Positions 16,654 through 26,280 of a stretch of 32,335 bases of DNA are shown here, one piece after another; the stretch's first letter is position 1; each line of letters opens with the position of its first letter. The position numbers and the translations under genes are program-made. The stretch is from JBKEAR01 sp047972425 (GTDB lineage Bacteria; Pseudomonadota; Alphaproteobacteria; JBKEAR01), in NCBI GenBank assembly GCA_047972425.1, contig JBKEAR010000009.1, positions 1 to 32,335 on the forward strand, given 5' to 3'. Under the pieces are notes generated by a model. It did not search any database and was not told the DNA's origin. It saw nothing but the letters and a program-made list of their open reading frames with translations.

Positions 16654-17607
16654 ATGAAAAAAGTGAATTATGGTTTTTTAGCAATGTTTTTACCCCTAAT
16701 TGCCCAAGGGGCGGATCGTTTGGTGGTGGCACTGGATTGGTTGCCTAATCCCAACCATAGCGGACTTTATGTGGCAATGGATAAAGGCTATTATAGCGAA
16801 AACGATATTAAGGTTGAGATTGCCCCTTATGGTGAAATTCGCCCCGAGCAGCTTGTGGCCATTAAAAGAGCTGATGTTGCTTTTATGGGTGCTGAAGGCC
16901 TAATGATTGCCAATAATAGCGATGTTGATGTAACTGCAATTGCTGCAGCTTTAAGCGAAAACGCCCAATATGTAGCCGCCAATGCCGATAGCGGTATAGA
17001 GCGCCCCCGCGATTTTGTGGGCAAAGCCTATGCCAGTTGGACCAATGGCTGGGATACGGCATTAATTAACCAGATGATTAAAGTTGATGGCGGAGAAGGT
17101 ATTGTAAAATCGCCCGATTTAGGCCTTTATGGCCCAACAGCATTATTTGCCCATAAGGTCGATTTAGCTTGGTTGTTCGATAATGTGGAAACGCCCGTTG
17201 CCGATAAACAAGGCATTAAATTAAATAAATTTCACTTTAAAGATTATGGTTTAGCCAGCTATGGCTCACCCATTTTAGTGGTGCGCACCGCCGATTTAGC
17301 TGAAGACCCCGATATTTATGGGCGTTTTATCCGCGCAACAGAAAAAGGTTATCTTTGGGCGGCCGAGCACCCAAAAGAAGCGGCACTGATTATTACCGAA
17401 CTTAACCCGCCGGGAACATTTGAGGATCAGGCGCTTTTATTAGAGCAGCAAAAAATATCGTCTGATTATTATGTGGGGCCGATGGGTTGGGGTAAAATGA
17501 ATGATGCCGAGATGCAAAAGCTTGCCGATTTTATGGTGAATAATCAAATAGTCGATAACCGCGATAGTTTAAAATATACCAATCAGTTTTTTAGCAATGG
17601 CCAATAA
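16654..17607 (+). CDS. thiY: NMT1/THI5-like substrate-binding protein, ThiY-type
   Basis: The 317-residue periplasmic protein binds a thiamine-precursor pyrimidine (formylaminopyrimidine or HMP class) for the ThiXZ importer. The N-terminus has a short signal peptide ending IAQGA. The mature start VVALDWLPNPNHSGLYVAMDKGYY is the family hallmark. WTNGWDTALI and YGSPILVVRT are further conserved segments. Two ATGs (16651 and 16654) are possible; GGAG at 16645-16648 is better spaced for the second. It ends the operon, 61 bp after the permease. Relatives bind other heterocycles or sulfonates, so the ligand is likely but not certain. Confidence 0.8.
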   Translation: MKKVNYGFLAMFLPLIAQGADRLVVALDWLPNPNHSGLYVAMDKGYYSENDIKVEIAPYGEIRPEQLVAIKRADVAFMGAEGLMIANNSDVDVTAIAAALSENAQYVAANADSGIERPRDFVGKAYASWTNGWDTALINQMIKVDGGEGIVKSPDLGLYGPTALFAHKVDLAWLFDNVETPVADKQGIKLNKFHFKDYGLASYGSPILVVRTADLAEDPDIYGRFIRATEKGYLWAAEHPKEAALIITELNPPGTFEDQALLLEQQKISSDYYVGPMGWGKMNDAEMQKLADFMVNNQIVDNRDSLKYTNQFFSNGQ

Positions 17608-17641
17608 AATAAATGGCTAAAAATATGGTTATTAATATATT

Positions 17642-17670
17642 AAAAGCTATTCGTATTTTGGGTAGCTTTT
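17642..17670 (+). terminator. Probable terminator of the thiamine-precursor transporter operon
   Basis: A stem of AAAAGCTA (17642-17649) with TAGCTTTT (17663-17670), extendable by G-T pairs, closes a loop before AT-rich sequence. It lies 35 bp after the stop and between convergent genes. The T run is within the stem, so efficiency is uncertain. Confidence 0.5.
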
Positions 17671-17696
17671 ATATTGAATGAATATAACTAATGAAC

Positions 17697-18071
17697 TTAA
17701 ATTTCTTTAAGGCGCTCGGCAATATCCATATGCCATTCTTCGGGCAAAACATGTAAAACGGGGGTATCGCCGCTATAATCGGGTGCGGTTACGGCATAGC
17801 CGTTTAATACGGCATCGGGGAATGCGCTCTGATAAATCTTCCAAGCGCAAGCCGCACGGAAACCTTTGGCACAAATAAATACGGTTTGTTTATTGGGGTC
17901 TAAATTATCAACTTCAACGGCAAATGTATCTAAGGGCATTGGTATCGCTGTTTCAAAATGTCCCTCAGCCCACTCTGCAGGCGAGCGTACATCCACCAAC
18001 TGAATATCATCTAAATTCTCTAATAAACTTTCTAAAGATACTGCACCGTAAATATCAACTTCTATCGACAT
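17697..18071 (-). CDS. Rhodanese-like sulfurtransferase domain protein
   Basis: The 124-residue single-domain protein carries the rhodanese fold. LVDVRSPAEWAEGHFETA (25-42) is the conserved substrate-side motif. The active loop is CAKGFR with Cys67 in the CxxGxR pattern usual for sulfurtransferases, and VLNGYA follows. No signal peptide is present, so it is cytosolic. It begins 1 bp after the rodA stop and is therefore the last gene of the mre-rod operon. Sulfur transfer or persulfide handling is the family role; a specific partner is not evident. Placement with cell-wall genes may be incidental. Confidence 0.88.
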   Translation of the reverse strand: MSIEVDIYGAVSLESLLENLDDIQLVDVRSPAEWAEGHFETAIPMPLDTFAVEVDNLDPNKQTVFICAKGFRAACAWKIYQSAFPDAVLNGYAVTAPDYSGDTPVLHVLPEEWHMDIAERLKEI

Positions 18072-18072
18072 A

Positions 18073-19218
18073 TTAAACCTCCAATTGTCTTTTCATTATG
18101 AGGTCACGATATATATGGCTATTCATGACCAACCCAAATCCAAATAAAATAATCACCATGGATGTTCCACCTTTAGAGATTAACGGTAAAGGCACACCCA
18201 CAACCGGTAATAACCCCGTGACCATTCCCATATTAATAAAGAAATAGAAAAAAAAGTTACTCACCGCGCCTAAAGCCAATATACGGCCAAACTGATGCCG
18301 GCATCGCCATGCGATAACAAAACCGCCAAATACAATAAGCATATATAAGAATATAAGCAAATATTCACCCCGTAAACCAAATTCTTCGCCAAAGATAGCA
18401 AAAATGAAATCGGTATGTTTTTCGGGCAAAAAGCTTAAACCCCCTTGGGTGGATTGCAAAAAACCTTTACCGTCAACACCACCAGAGCCAAAACTGATTT
18501 TAGATTGAATAATATGATAACCCGAACCAAGGGGATCGGACTCTGGATTAAAAAGGGTGAGTACCCGTTGTTTTTGGTAATCTCTAAAAACAAAGTTCCA
18601 TGCGCCAAAAATGATAACCGGTAATGAAGCCAAGCCCAAAACAAACCAGCCCCAATGTAAACCGGCTAAAAATATAATAATAACAGCAATGGCAAAAATT
18701 AATAAAGATGTTCCCATATCGGGCTGAATAAGCGTAAGCCCAAATAAAACCAAAACAGCCAATAGGGGTAATAACCAATGGCGTAATTTACGGCTTTCTT
18801 CCCAATCGAGGGATTGAGCAATATGGGCTAAAAAGAGAACGGTGGTATATTTGGCAACCTCCGATGGCTGAAAGCGCAATGGCCCTAATGGTAACCACCG
18901 GGTGGCATTACCCCCTTCTACCCCAATGATAAGAACCAAAACTAACGAGATAAATGTGGCAAACCACATGGGCCAAGCCAATAAGCGCAACCAAAGGGGC
19001 GGAATAAATGCCACAATAATCATGATAAATGTGCCCAAGCCCCAAAAAGCTATTTGGCTAGTCGCCCAAGGTTGCATATGGCCGCCGGCGGCCGAATAGA
19101 GCATAGCAATACCAATGGCACATATGGCCATAATCAATAAAAAATAAAATAGCGGGAAACGCTGTATTTTATCTTTAAAGCTCAGTTTATCATTTGCAAA
19201 AAAATGATCTTTCGCCAT
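18073..19218 (-). CDS. rodA: RodA peptidoglycan glycosyltransferase (SEDS family)
   Basis: The 381-residue inner-membrane protein polymerises lipid II during cell elongation with its partner PBP2. About ten transmembrane helices are visible. Family hallmarks include GGNATRWLPLGPLRFQPSEVAK, the LIQPDMGTSLL segment with the conserved Asp-containing region, GSGGVDGKGF, LPEKHTDFIFAI(F)GEE, and GVPLPLISKGGTS near the C-terminus. Length is typical. Its ATG overlaps the mrdA stop by one base (TAATG), so the two partners are translationally coupled. Downstream comes the rhodanese gene after 1 bp. Confidence 0.96.
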   Translation of the reverse strand: MAKDHFFANDKLSFKDKIQRFPLFYFLLIMAICAIGIAMLYSAAGGHMQPWATSQIAFWGLGTFIMIIVAFIPPLWLRLLAWPMWFATFISLVLVLIIGVEGGNATRWLPLGPLRFQPSEVAKYTTVLFLAHIAQSLDWEESRKLRHWLLPLLAVLVLFGLTLIQPDMGTSLLIFAIAVIIIFLAGLHWGWFVLGLASLPVIIFGAWNFVFRDYQKQRVLTLFNPESDPLGSGYHIIQSKISFGSGGVDGKGFLQSTQGGLSFLPEKHTDFIFAIFGEEFGLRGEYLLIFLYMLIVFGGFVIAWRCRHQFGRILALGAVSNFFFYFFINMGMVTGLLPVVGVPLPLISKGGTSMVIILFGFGLVMNSHIYRDLIMKRQLEV

Positions 19219-21095
19219 TATTCTCTGACTCCTTGGGCATTAAAATAAGGAATATTATCCCAAATTGCCTCGCGCTCTTTTACTTTAAGCATAATATCTT
19301 TAACAATGGGGGCCGCTGCCGATGAACCCCCACCACCATGCTCAATAAATACCGATGTTACCCACCGCGGTGCACCATAAGGGGCAACGCCAACAAAGTT
19401 CGCATGGTCACGATACTCCCATGCCCGATCCTCATTTTTAGTAATGCCCCGCTTGCGTTCTTCTTCGGTAATACGGCGCACTTGCACCGTACCTGTTTTG
19501 CCCATCATTTTCCAATCATCGGGTAAGGCCGCACCGCGTGCTGTGCCAAAATTGGCATTCACAACCTCAAAAATCCCTTGGATGACATTGTCGAGATTTT
19601 CTTTTTTTATCGGTAAGCGCTCAAAAGCTTTGGGTTTACGTGGCCATACACCTTGGGTATTAACTTCATCGCGGGAAACAATGGGTTTAACGGCATATCC
19701 GCCATTACATAGGCGGGCAAATGATAGGGCATTTTGAATAGGCGTTGTTACAACATATCCTTGGCCAATGGCCACATTAAGGGTGTCGCCAATGCGCCAA
19801 GTTTGCTTGTAACGCTCTTTTAACCAACGTCTTGTGGGGATAATACCATCAAATTGCCCCGGGAAGTTGTCGATTGTACGCTCACCAAAACCAAACATAT
19901 GTGCATAACGGGCAATTTTCTCGATACCCAAACGCTGGGCAATATCGTAATAATAAACATCGCAAGATTGTGCCAAAGAATAAGCTAAATCAACATTGCC
20001 ATGGCCACGGCGCGACCAACAATATTTTTTATATCCGTTCCCCCATTCTAAATAACCTTTGCAATGGACTGTCTCATCGGGGGTAACAACATTTTCTTCC
20101 AAGGCGGCAATTGCCAAAATAATTTTAAAGGTCGAACCTGGCGACCATGCACCACGCAAACATTTATTTTGTATGGGAGCCATGGCATTATCGCGCAGGT
20201 TAATCCATTCTTCATTGCTTAGGCCTCGGGTAAAACTATTGGGGTCGTAACTTGGTGTAGAGACTGTTGCCATCAGCTCGCCCGTATGAATATTCATTAC
20301 CACCGCCGCAGCCGATAATCCTTTTAGGCGCTCAGCAACATAAGCTTGTAATTCCCAATCTAATGTAAGAACCGTATTATAACCATCGGTCGGGGAAAAA
20401 GCCTCTAAATCGCGCACCACCCGACCATAAGCATTAACCTCTACTTTTATATTGCCCGCACGCCCCCTTAGGGCTTTATCGTAAGCACGCTCAGCACCGG
20501 TTTTACCAATACGAAAGCCCGGTTGCTCAAGCAAAATATCGTTATCACTTTTAATTTCTTGGGCATTAACCCGCCCCACATAACCCAGCATATGGGCACC
20601 GACCTCGTTATTGGGGTAAAAGCGATTATAACTTTCTTCTCCAAAAATACCGGGGAGATCAAAGGCATTTTCTTCTATCTGAAAAGCCTCCTTACGAATG
20701 AGATCTTCCTTTACCTCAACTGCGGCAAATGGGCGGCGAACATTAATTTTCTCTAATATATCTTCGATTTCTTGATCGGTAAGTGGGATATATTTACGCA
20801 ATTTAAGCAAGGTGGCTTTAGGGTCTTGGGCATGTTCTCTTACAATTGTTACCCGAAAGGTTTTTCGGTTACGGGCAATAATCACACCGGTACGGTCAAT
20901 AATCAGCCCGCGTTTAGGCTGTAAGACTTTTAACGAAATACGATTTTGTTCGGATAATGTTTTATATTTTCGTGCTTGGAGAACTTGTAGGTCAAACAAA
21001 CGATAACCCACAACGCTAATTAAGCCCATTTGGGCAGCCCCAACAATTAGGGAGCGCCGAGTAAATATTCGTTTTCTCTCATGGTCTTTGCGCAT
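19218..21095 (-). CDS. mrdA: Penicillin-binding protein 2 (elongasome transpeptidase)
   Basis: The 625-residue bitopic protein cross-links peptidoglycan for lateral wall growth. One transmembrane helix lies near 14-34. A PBP dimerisation domain follows (GLIIDRTGVIIARN near 63-76). The transpeptidase motifs are SPGSTFK with Ser321 and Lys324, SCD at 377-379 (PBP2 enzymes use SxD where others have SxN), and KTGT at 533-536. All are intact. Length is normal. It overlaps rodA by one base and follows mreD after a 72-bp gap in the mre operon. Confidence 0.96.
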   Translation of the reverse strand: MRKDHERKRIFTRRSLIVGAAQMGLISVVGYRLFDLQVLQARKYKTLSEQNRISLKVLQPKRGLIIDRTGVIIARNRKTFRVTIVREHAQDPKATLLKLRKYIPLTDQEIEDILEKINVRRPFAAVEVKEDLIRKEAFQIEENAFDLPGIFGEESYNRFYPNNEVGAHMLGYVGRVNAQEIKSDNDILLEQPGFRIGKTGAERAYDKALRGRAGNIKVEVNAYGRVVRDLEAFSPTDGYNTVLTLDWELQAYVAERLKGLSAAAVVMNIHTGELMATVSTPSYDPNSFTRGLSNEEWINLRDNAMAPIQNKCLRGAWSPGSTFKIILAIAALEENVVTPDETVHCKGYLEWGNGYKKYCWSRRGHGNVDLAYSLAQSCDVYYYDIAQRLGIEKIARYAHMFGFGERTIDNFPGQFDGIIPTRRWLKERYKQTWRIGDTLNVAIGQGYVVTTPIQNALSFARLCNGGYAVKPIVSRDEVNTQGVWPRKPKAFERLPIKKENLDNVIQGIFEVVNANFGTARGAALPDDWKMMGKTGTVQVRRITEEERKRGITKNEDRAWEYRDHANFVGVAPYGAPRWVTSVFIEHGGGGSSAAAPIVKDIMLKVKEREAIWDNIPYFNAQGVRE

Positions 21096-21167
21096 AAAAT
21101 TCTTTCTTAAAGCCTATAAACATTCATATTTATAAAAGATAATCGTGGTGAAATAAAGGTTTATATA

Positions 21168-21692
21168 TTATATAGCGTCTTTATCGCGCACTGCAATTAA
21201 ATGGCTAATAAAAGTTAAAATAATAAATATGAGCGGGTAAATACTAATTGTAAGCATTAAGCTTGTAAAAACCCCATATAACGGAAAGAGATGCAGATTA
21301 AATAGCCCAATAATTGCCCAACGGAGTAACATGGCCATGGCGGCAAAAATGGCAAACATTAACCAGCCGACAATAAAATTTTGTGTGGCAATAAATCGGC
21401 GTTGCGAAACCAAAATACCATAAGAGATAATCAGGATAAACGAATGGGTGCCATAAGGTGTGTTAAAGCTATAAAAATCCTCGATAAAGCCGATGATAAA
21501 AACAAACCAAATAGGTAAAAGATTGGGGCGAAAAATAGCCCAATACCATACACAGATTAAAACCACCCAAGGGGAAATCTCGCCCCAATAACCCCAGCCT
21601 TCGTTAATAACCCGATTTATAATGATAAAAAATATTATACAAAATGTAGGGAGAATTTGGCGTAATAAAATATCGAGCCGATAAAAGATCAT
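21168..21692 (-). CDS. mreD: Rod shape-determining membrane protein MreD
   Basis: The 174-residue protein has about five to six hydrophobic segments and belongs to the MreD part of the elongasome, where it bridges MreC and the synthases. The FIIGFIEDFYSFNTPYGTHSFILI segment matches the family's GLxxDxxxxxPxG pattern. It starts 10 bp after the mreC stop. The N-terminal half is more aromatic than usual. Sequence conservation in MreD is low, but the position between mreC and mrdA makes the call secure. Confidence 0.9.
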   Translation of the reverse strand: MIFYRLDILLRQILPTFCIIFFIIINRVINEGWGYWGEISPWVVLICVWYWAIFRPNLLPIWFVFIIGFIEDFYSFNTPYGTHSFILIISYGILVSQRRFIATQNFIVGWLMFAIFAAMAMLLRWAIIGLFNLHLFPLYGVFTSLMLTISIYPLIFIILTFISHLIAVRDKDAI

Positions 21693-21702
21693 TCGTTCGA
21701 CC

Positions 21703-22590
21703 TTAATTGGTTATTTCGGTATTTTCAGGAGATATACTCAAAGCAGGGCTAACATCATCAATTTTAGCAATTTGGCTATTTTCGGTAATCACACGCACAA
21801 CCTCAATATCATGCATATCCACAGTGGGGCGAACCAAAATTTTACCATCTTCAATAGCAGTTACAGTTCCTACCGGAATACCCACAGGCAAACTACCATT
21901 AGAACCAGAGGTTACCAATTGAGCACCGGGCTGAATTTGGGCGTTTTCTGCCAAATGGCGAAGCTCGGCAACATCATTATTATTACCGGTTAATAAGGCA
22001 CGGTCTCTGGTATGCTCAACCATTACAGGGATTGATGAGTTAATATCGGTAAGCAATAATACAATAGCGGTATCATTATTCACTTGGGCAATACGGCCAA
22101 TGAGGCCTTCGCCGGTTAATACAGCTTGGCCTTTTTGTAAATTATCCCCTTTACCGGCATCAATAATTAAAGCACGCGAGAATGTACCGCCCACATCGGA
22201 AATTACACTGGTGGTTATCCATGTGGCACCGGGTGTAGCAACAAAGTTGAGCAATGCCCGCAGCGCATTATTTTGCCCTTGCAGCTGCATAAGCTTGGTT
22301 TGTGTGGAGCGCAAAGAGATATTCTCTTGCCGCAAACGTGTAAGCTCATCTTGTAGCTGTATCATCTCGCTTGCGCGGCCAAAGGTTGTTTTAACCGCCG
22401 AAACAGGCTTAGATAAAGTATTGATAATAGGGGCAGATGTATTTTGAATATGGCCACTAATATAATCAAGTGGTGCAGAATATATGCGGCTAAAAAGCAT
22501 AATTAATATAGTAAGAATGAGAAAGCCGTAAATATAGAATTTACGATTTTTTGCTGCCGAGAAATTTTGCGTTGACTGATAGTGCCGCAC
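21703..22590 (-). CDS. mreC: Rod shape-determining protein MreC
   Basis: The 295-residue bitopic protein links cytoplasmic MreB filaments to periplasmic wall synthases. A transmembrane helix lies at about 18-38, then a coiled coil at about 75-115 (LQDELTRLRQENISLRSTQTKLMQLQGQNNALR). Two beta-barrel modules follow: SRALIIDAGKGDNLQKGQAV... GLIGRI, then LVTSGSNGSLPVGIPVGTV. Length is typical. It lies between mreB (133 bp upstream) and mreD. The 133-bp mreB-mreC gap is AT-rich and shows no obvious terminator. Confidence 0.95.
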   Translation of the reverse strand: MRHYQSTQNFSAAKNRKFYIYGFLILTILIMLFSRIYSAPLDYISGHIQNTSAPIINTLSKPVSAVKTTFGRASEMIQLQDELTRLRQENISLRSTQTKLMQLQGQNNALRALLNFVATPGATWITTSVISDVGGTFSRALIIDAGKGDNLQKGQAVLTGEGLIGRIAQVNNDTAIVLLLTDINSSIPVMVEHTRDRALLTGNNNDVAELRHLAENAQIQPGAQLVTSGSNGSLPVGIPVGTVTAIEDGKILVRPTVDMHDIEVVRVITENSQIAKIDDVSPALSISPENTEITN

Positions 22591-22723
22591 TGAGTTTATC
22601 CGCTCCCGAGATAAAATGGTATTTGTTAACCAAATTTGTATAATTCTGTATGCATTAAATCAAAAAAATTCTTAAAAATCAAGTAAAATTAAATTTATAA
22701 ACTTAAAAAGTGCATTTAATGGT

Positions 22724-23767
22724 TTAATTGATACTTGTTGTAAAGTCTAAAAAGTCTTTCTCGTTGGCTTGCTCAAGCAACATACCCGTGCCTAATGCCA
22801 CACAAGAAAGCGGGTCATCTGCCACAACAACAGGTAAACCAGTAGCATGAGATATCACAATATCTAGGTTGCGTAACAAAGCACCACCACCCGTAACCAC
22901 AATGCCTTTGTCCACAATATCGGCTGATAATTCTGGAGCTGTATGCTCTAATGCAAGTTTACAAGCTTCCACAATTTGATTAACCGGATCAATCAAGGCA
23001 TCGGCAATCTCAAAATCGGTTACAGAGATTTCTTTGGGTACACCATTAATAAGGTCGCGGCCTTTAACATCCATTTGTTGCGGGTTAATTCCATCGGCCC
23101 AAGCTGTACCAATAGTTTCTTTAATGGTTTGCGCTGTTGTTTCGCCAATGAGCAAAGAGTGATGACGGCGCATATAGTTGATAATTGCCTGATCCATCTT
23201 ATCTCCACCCACACGCGCCGATGATGAATAAACAATCCCCGATAGCGAAAGCACAGCCACCTCGGTTGTGCCACCACCAATATCCACAATCATCGAGCCT
23301 GTTGGCTCGGTAACCGGCAAACCGGCACCAATGGCAGCAGCCATGGGTTCTTCAATCAGATAAACGCGGCGTGCACCGGCACTTTCGGCGGCATCTTGAA
23401 TGGCCCGTTTTTCTACGGCGGTAGAGCCCGAAGGTACACAGATAATCACCAAAGGGCTAATAAAGCTTTTACGATTATGCACTTTACGAATAAAACCTTT
23501 AATCATTTCTTCCGCATGGCGAAAATCGGCAATTACACCATCTTTTAACGGGCGTATTGCGCGGACTTCGCCGGGGGTTCGGCCCAACATGCGTTTGGCC
23601 TCAATGCCGACTTTCCATACTTTTTCTTGCCCGCGGTAATCTTTTACCGCAACCACCGATGGCTCGTTAAGCACAATGCCTTTGCCCTTAACATAAACCA
23701 ATGTATTAGCAGTACCTAAATCGATGGCAAGGTCGGCCGATAATATCCCAAATAGTTTCGAAAACAT
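22724..23767 (-). CDS. mreB: Actin-like cell-shape protein MreB
   Basis: The 347-residue cytosolic ATPase forms membrane-bound filaments that guide lateral wall synthesis. The amphipathic N-terminus MFSKLFGILSADLAID, phosphate loop DLGTANTLVYVKG, connecting DIGGGTTEVAVLSL, and VTGGGALLRNLD adenosine motif are all intact. Length matches the family. It is the first gene of mreBCD-mrdA-rodA. A possible promoter is noted upstream. Confidence 0.97.
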   Translation of the reverse strand: MFSKLFGILSADLAIDLGTANTLVYVKGKGIVLNEPSVVAVKDYRGQEKVWKVGIEAKRMLGRTPGEVRAIRPLKDGVIADFRHAEEMIKGFIRKVHNRKSFISPLVIICVPSGSTAVEKRAIQDAAESAGARRVYLIEEPMAAAIGAGLPVTEPTGSMIVDIGGGTTEVAVLSLSGIVYSSSARVGGDKMDQAIINYMRRHHSLLIGETTAQTIKETIGTAWADGINPQQMDVKGRDLINGVPKEISVTDFEIADALIDPVNQIVEACKLALEHTAPELSADIVDKGIVVTGGGALLRNLDIVISHATGLPVVVADDPLSCVALGTGMLLEQANEKDFLDFTTSIN

Positions 23768-23807
23768 CGAAGCTTATCTTCCTTAAATTCTTGTTTTTAT
23801 GACTCAC

Positions 23808-23836
23808 AATGTAAGCTTTTTACTATGCAAAGGCAA
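23808..23836 (-). promoter_or_regulatory. Possible promoter of the mreB operon
   Basis: On the minus strand TTGCCT (23836-23831) and TACATT (23813-23808) are spaced 17 bp, giving a weak sigma-70-type match about 40 bp upstream of the mreB start. The 120-bp gap between the CNNM gene and mreB otherwise shows nothing distinct. The match is modest. Confidence 0.3.
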
Positions 23837-23887
23837 TATAAAAGATAAACATCACTTTTTTTGCCAATCTTTGGTAAAGAATCATCA

Positions 23888-25168
23888 TTATTGGCTTGGT
23901 GGAACCACCCTAAGCTGTGTAATCCGGTGGCGTTGGCGCTCAATGACCTCAAAACGGCAACCATGGATCATAAAAACTTGGTTTTTATCGGGGATTCTTT
24001 TGGTCGTGTAAAGGAGTAGCCCCGCAACGGTTGTAAATTCATCATCGGGTATCATTAAACCCAATTGGCGGTTTAAATCGCGTATGGTTGTTTCGCCCGC
24101 AACAAGCCATGATCCATCGGGTTGCTCAATCATGCCATCGCTTTCGTCATCATGCTCGTCTGATATTTCGCCCACAATTTCTTCTAAAATATCCTCTAAG
24201 GTTACAATCCCTTGTAAATCGCCATATTCGTCAATTACAAGGGCAAAATGCTCGCGCCGTTCCCTAAAGCTTTGTAATTGGTCGAGTGCCGATGTTGTTT
24301 CGGGCACAAACCAAGCTTTGGTCATTACCGATAACGGTTGGGCTTCGCGTTTTTCATTATAAGATAAATAAACCTCGCGTAAAACATCGCGGGTATGGAG
24401 CAAGCCAATCACATTATCGGGGCTATCTTTATAAACAGGTAGGCGGGTATGGGCACCTTCTAAGATGGTTGCAATAATTTCGCGAGTAGGGGTGTCGGCA
24501 TCAATCATTTCTAATTGGCGGCGGTGGATCATAATTTCCCCCACGGTAACATCATCTAAATCCAAAACCGAGCGCATCATGATTTTTTCTTGCTCAGCGG
24601 TTTCTAAATCTTTGGGGTCATCGCCTTGGTGGAGGTCAATCGCACCACGTAACTCGGCCTCGGCCATCATTAAATTTTCCGAAAAATCCTGCTCGGGTGC
24701 AATAAAGTGAGAAAAAAACCGGGTAACAAATAATAATATTTTTGTAAACGGCCATAAAATAAGCTCAATAATCTCTATAGGGCGCGAGACAATCATGGAG
24801 AGTTTATCGGCAAATCTTACGGCCAAGGTTTTGGGTAAAATTTCCGAAAATATCAGCACAATCGGGGTCATAATAACGGTTGCCATGGTGGTGGCAAAGG
24901 CTGTACCTTGCGCCATAAAAAGTTTAATCATTAGGGCAGTTGCTATGGCGGTGGATAAAATATTTACCAAATTATTGCCTAATAAGATGGTGGCAATTAG
25001 ATTCTCACGGCCATCAATGAGTTTTAAAACCCGTTTGGCTGCTTTTATATCCTGCTGGGCATAACGATGCATTAATGGGCGCGATACTGCGGTTAAAGCA
25101 GTTTCGGAGCCTGAAAAAAATGCCGAGGAAGATAAAAGAAAAATAATTAAAATAATCGTTAATATCAT
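23888..25168 (-). CDS. CNNM/CorC-HlyC family membrane protein
   Basis: The 426-residue protein has a DUF21/CNNM membrane domain (about four hydrophobic segments in 1-145), a pair of CBS domains (about 205-325, with IMIHRRQLEMIDADTP and FREREH...LVIDEYGDLQGIVTLEDILEEIVGEI), and a C-terminal CorC/HlyC module (GSWLVAGETTIRDLNRQLG). The family is implicated in magnesium or cobalt efflux. CBS domains are presumably nucleotide sensors. It follows aroB by 4 bp, an arrangement common in alphaproteobacteria, and precedes mreB. The older name haemolysin is misleading. Confidence 0.93.
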   Translation of the reverse strand: MILTIILIIFLLSSSAFFSGSETALTAVSRPLMHRYAQQDIKAAKRVLKLIDGRENLIATILLGNNLVNILSTAIATALMIKLFMAQGTAFATTMATVIMTPIVLIFSEILPKTLAVRFADKLSMIVSRPIEIIELILWPFTKILLFVTRFFSHFIAPEQDFSENLMMAEAELRGAIDLHQGDDPKDLETAEQEKIMMRSVLDLDDVTVGEIMIHRRQLEMIDADTPTREIIATILEGAHTRLPVYKDSPDNVIGLLHTRDVLREVYLSYNEKREAQPLSVMTKAWFVPETTSALDQLQSFRERREHFALVIDEYGDLQGIVTLEDILEEIVGEISDEHDDESDGMIEQPDGSWLVAGETTIRDLNRQLGLMIPDDEFTTVAGLLLYTTKRIPDKNQVFMIHGCRFEVIERQRHRITQLRVVPPSQ

Positions 25169-25172
25169 AAAG

Positions 25173-26279
25173 TTAGCCCAGATTGTCCGTTAAAAATTGA
25201 TACAAGGGGGCAACATCCACCTCTTTATCCACAAAAGCATTACCAATAGATTTCGCCAAAATTAAGGTAATTTTATCATCTTTTGTTTTTTTATCTTTTT
25301 TCATTAAATCGATATATTCATCGGCCGTCCATGATTGCCCTTGGGATAATTGCTTGAGCGATGACGGTAAGCCGGCCTTGGTGAGTAAGGCACGGCAACG
25401 CTCGCTATCATTAGCCGGGCAAATACCTAAAGTGACCGAGTAATCAAAGGCCAGTTGCATGCCAATTGCCACAGCCTCGCCATGGTATAATTTATCGGAA
25501 TATCCCGTAAATGTCTCAAGCACATGGCCAAATGTATGCCCCATATTCAGTAAGGCGCGTTGGCCGTTTTCATGTTCATCGGCAGCAACGATATCCGCTT
25601 TTGATTGGCAGCTTTCGTAAACTATTTCTACCAATGTGTCATTATCTTTTTGTAAAATGCGGTCATTATTTTCATTGAGCCAATCAAAAAATGCTGGTTT
25701 ATGAATAAGCCCATATTTTATCACCTCGGCATAACCCGATTTTAATTGGCGCTCGCTTAAACTATCTAAGCTTGTAACATCGGCTAAAACCAAGCGGGGT
25801 TGCCAAAAGGCGCCCACCAAATTTTTACCGGGGCCGGCATTAATACCGGTTTTTCCGCCCACCGAGCTATCCACTTGGGCAAGGAGCGATGTGGGTATTT
25901 GGATGAAAGATACCCCTCTTAATAGTGATGCCGCTAAAAATCCGCATAAATCACCCACAACACCACCACCTAAGGCAATTAAAGTTGTTTTGCGGTCTAT
26001 GCCCCAATAAAGGGCATCGTTACAGCATTGGGCATAACAATCGAATGTTTTAGAGTTTTCTCCCGGTGCAACGGTAATGACATGATAATTTTTTTTAAGC
26101 TCTTTTAAAGCATCTTCTACAAAAGATAACCAATATTGGCTCACATTGGTATCGGTGACGATAATGGCTTTGCTGCCTTTAACATGGGCTTGGAGATAAC
26201 GGCTTAATTTTAATAAGAGTTTTTTACCAATGTAAATATCGTAAGAGCGCTCGGCTAAATTGACGGTGAGTTGCTTCAT
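25173..26279 (-). CDS. aroB: 3-dehydroquinate synthase
   Basis: The 368-residue enzyme converts DAHP to 3-dehydroquinate in the shikimate pathway with NAD and a divalent metal. NAD-binding GGGVVGDLCGFLA (about 104-116), PTSLLAQVDSSVGGKTGIN (about 129-147), SGYAEVIKYGLI with metal-ligand Glu, and LLNMGHTFGHVLE with two metal-ligand His are all intact. Length is normal. It starts 1 bp after the aroK stop, so kinase and synthase are coupled. Confidence 0.97.
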   Translation of the reverse strand: MKQLTVNLAERSYDIYIGKKLLLKLSRYLQAHVKGSKAIIVTDTNVSQYWLSFVEDALKELKKNYHVITVAPGENSKTFDCYAQCCNDALYWGIDRKTTLIALGGGVVGDLCGFLAASLLRGVSFIQIPTSLLAQVDSSVGGKTGINAGPGKNLVGAFWQPRLVLADVTSLDSLSERQLKSGYAEVIKYGLIHKPAFFDWLNENNDRILQKDNDTLVEIVYESCQSKADIVAADEHENGQRALLNMGHTFGHVLETFTGYSDKLYHGEAVAIGMQLAFDYSVTLGICPANDSERCRALLTKAGLPSSLKQLSQGQSWTADEYIDLMKKDKKTKDDKITLILAKSIGNAFVDKEVDVAPLYQFLTDNLG

Positions 26280-26280
26280 T

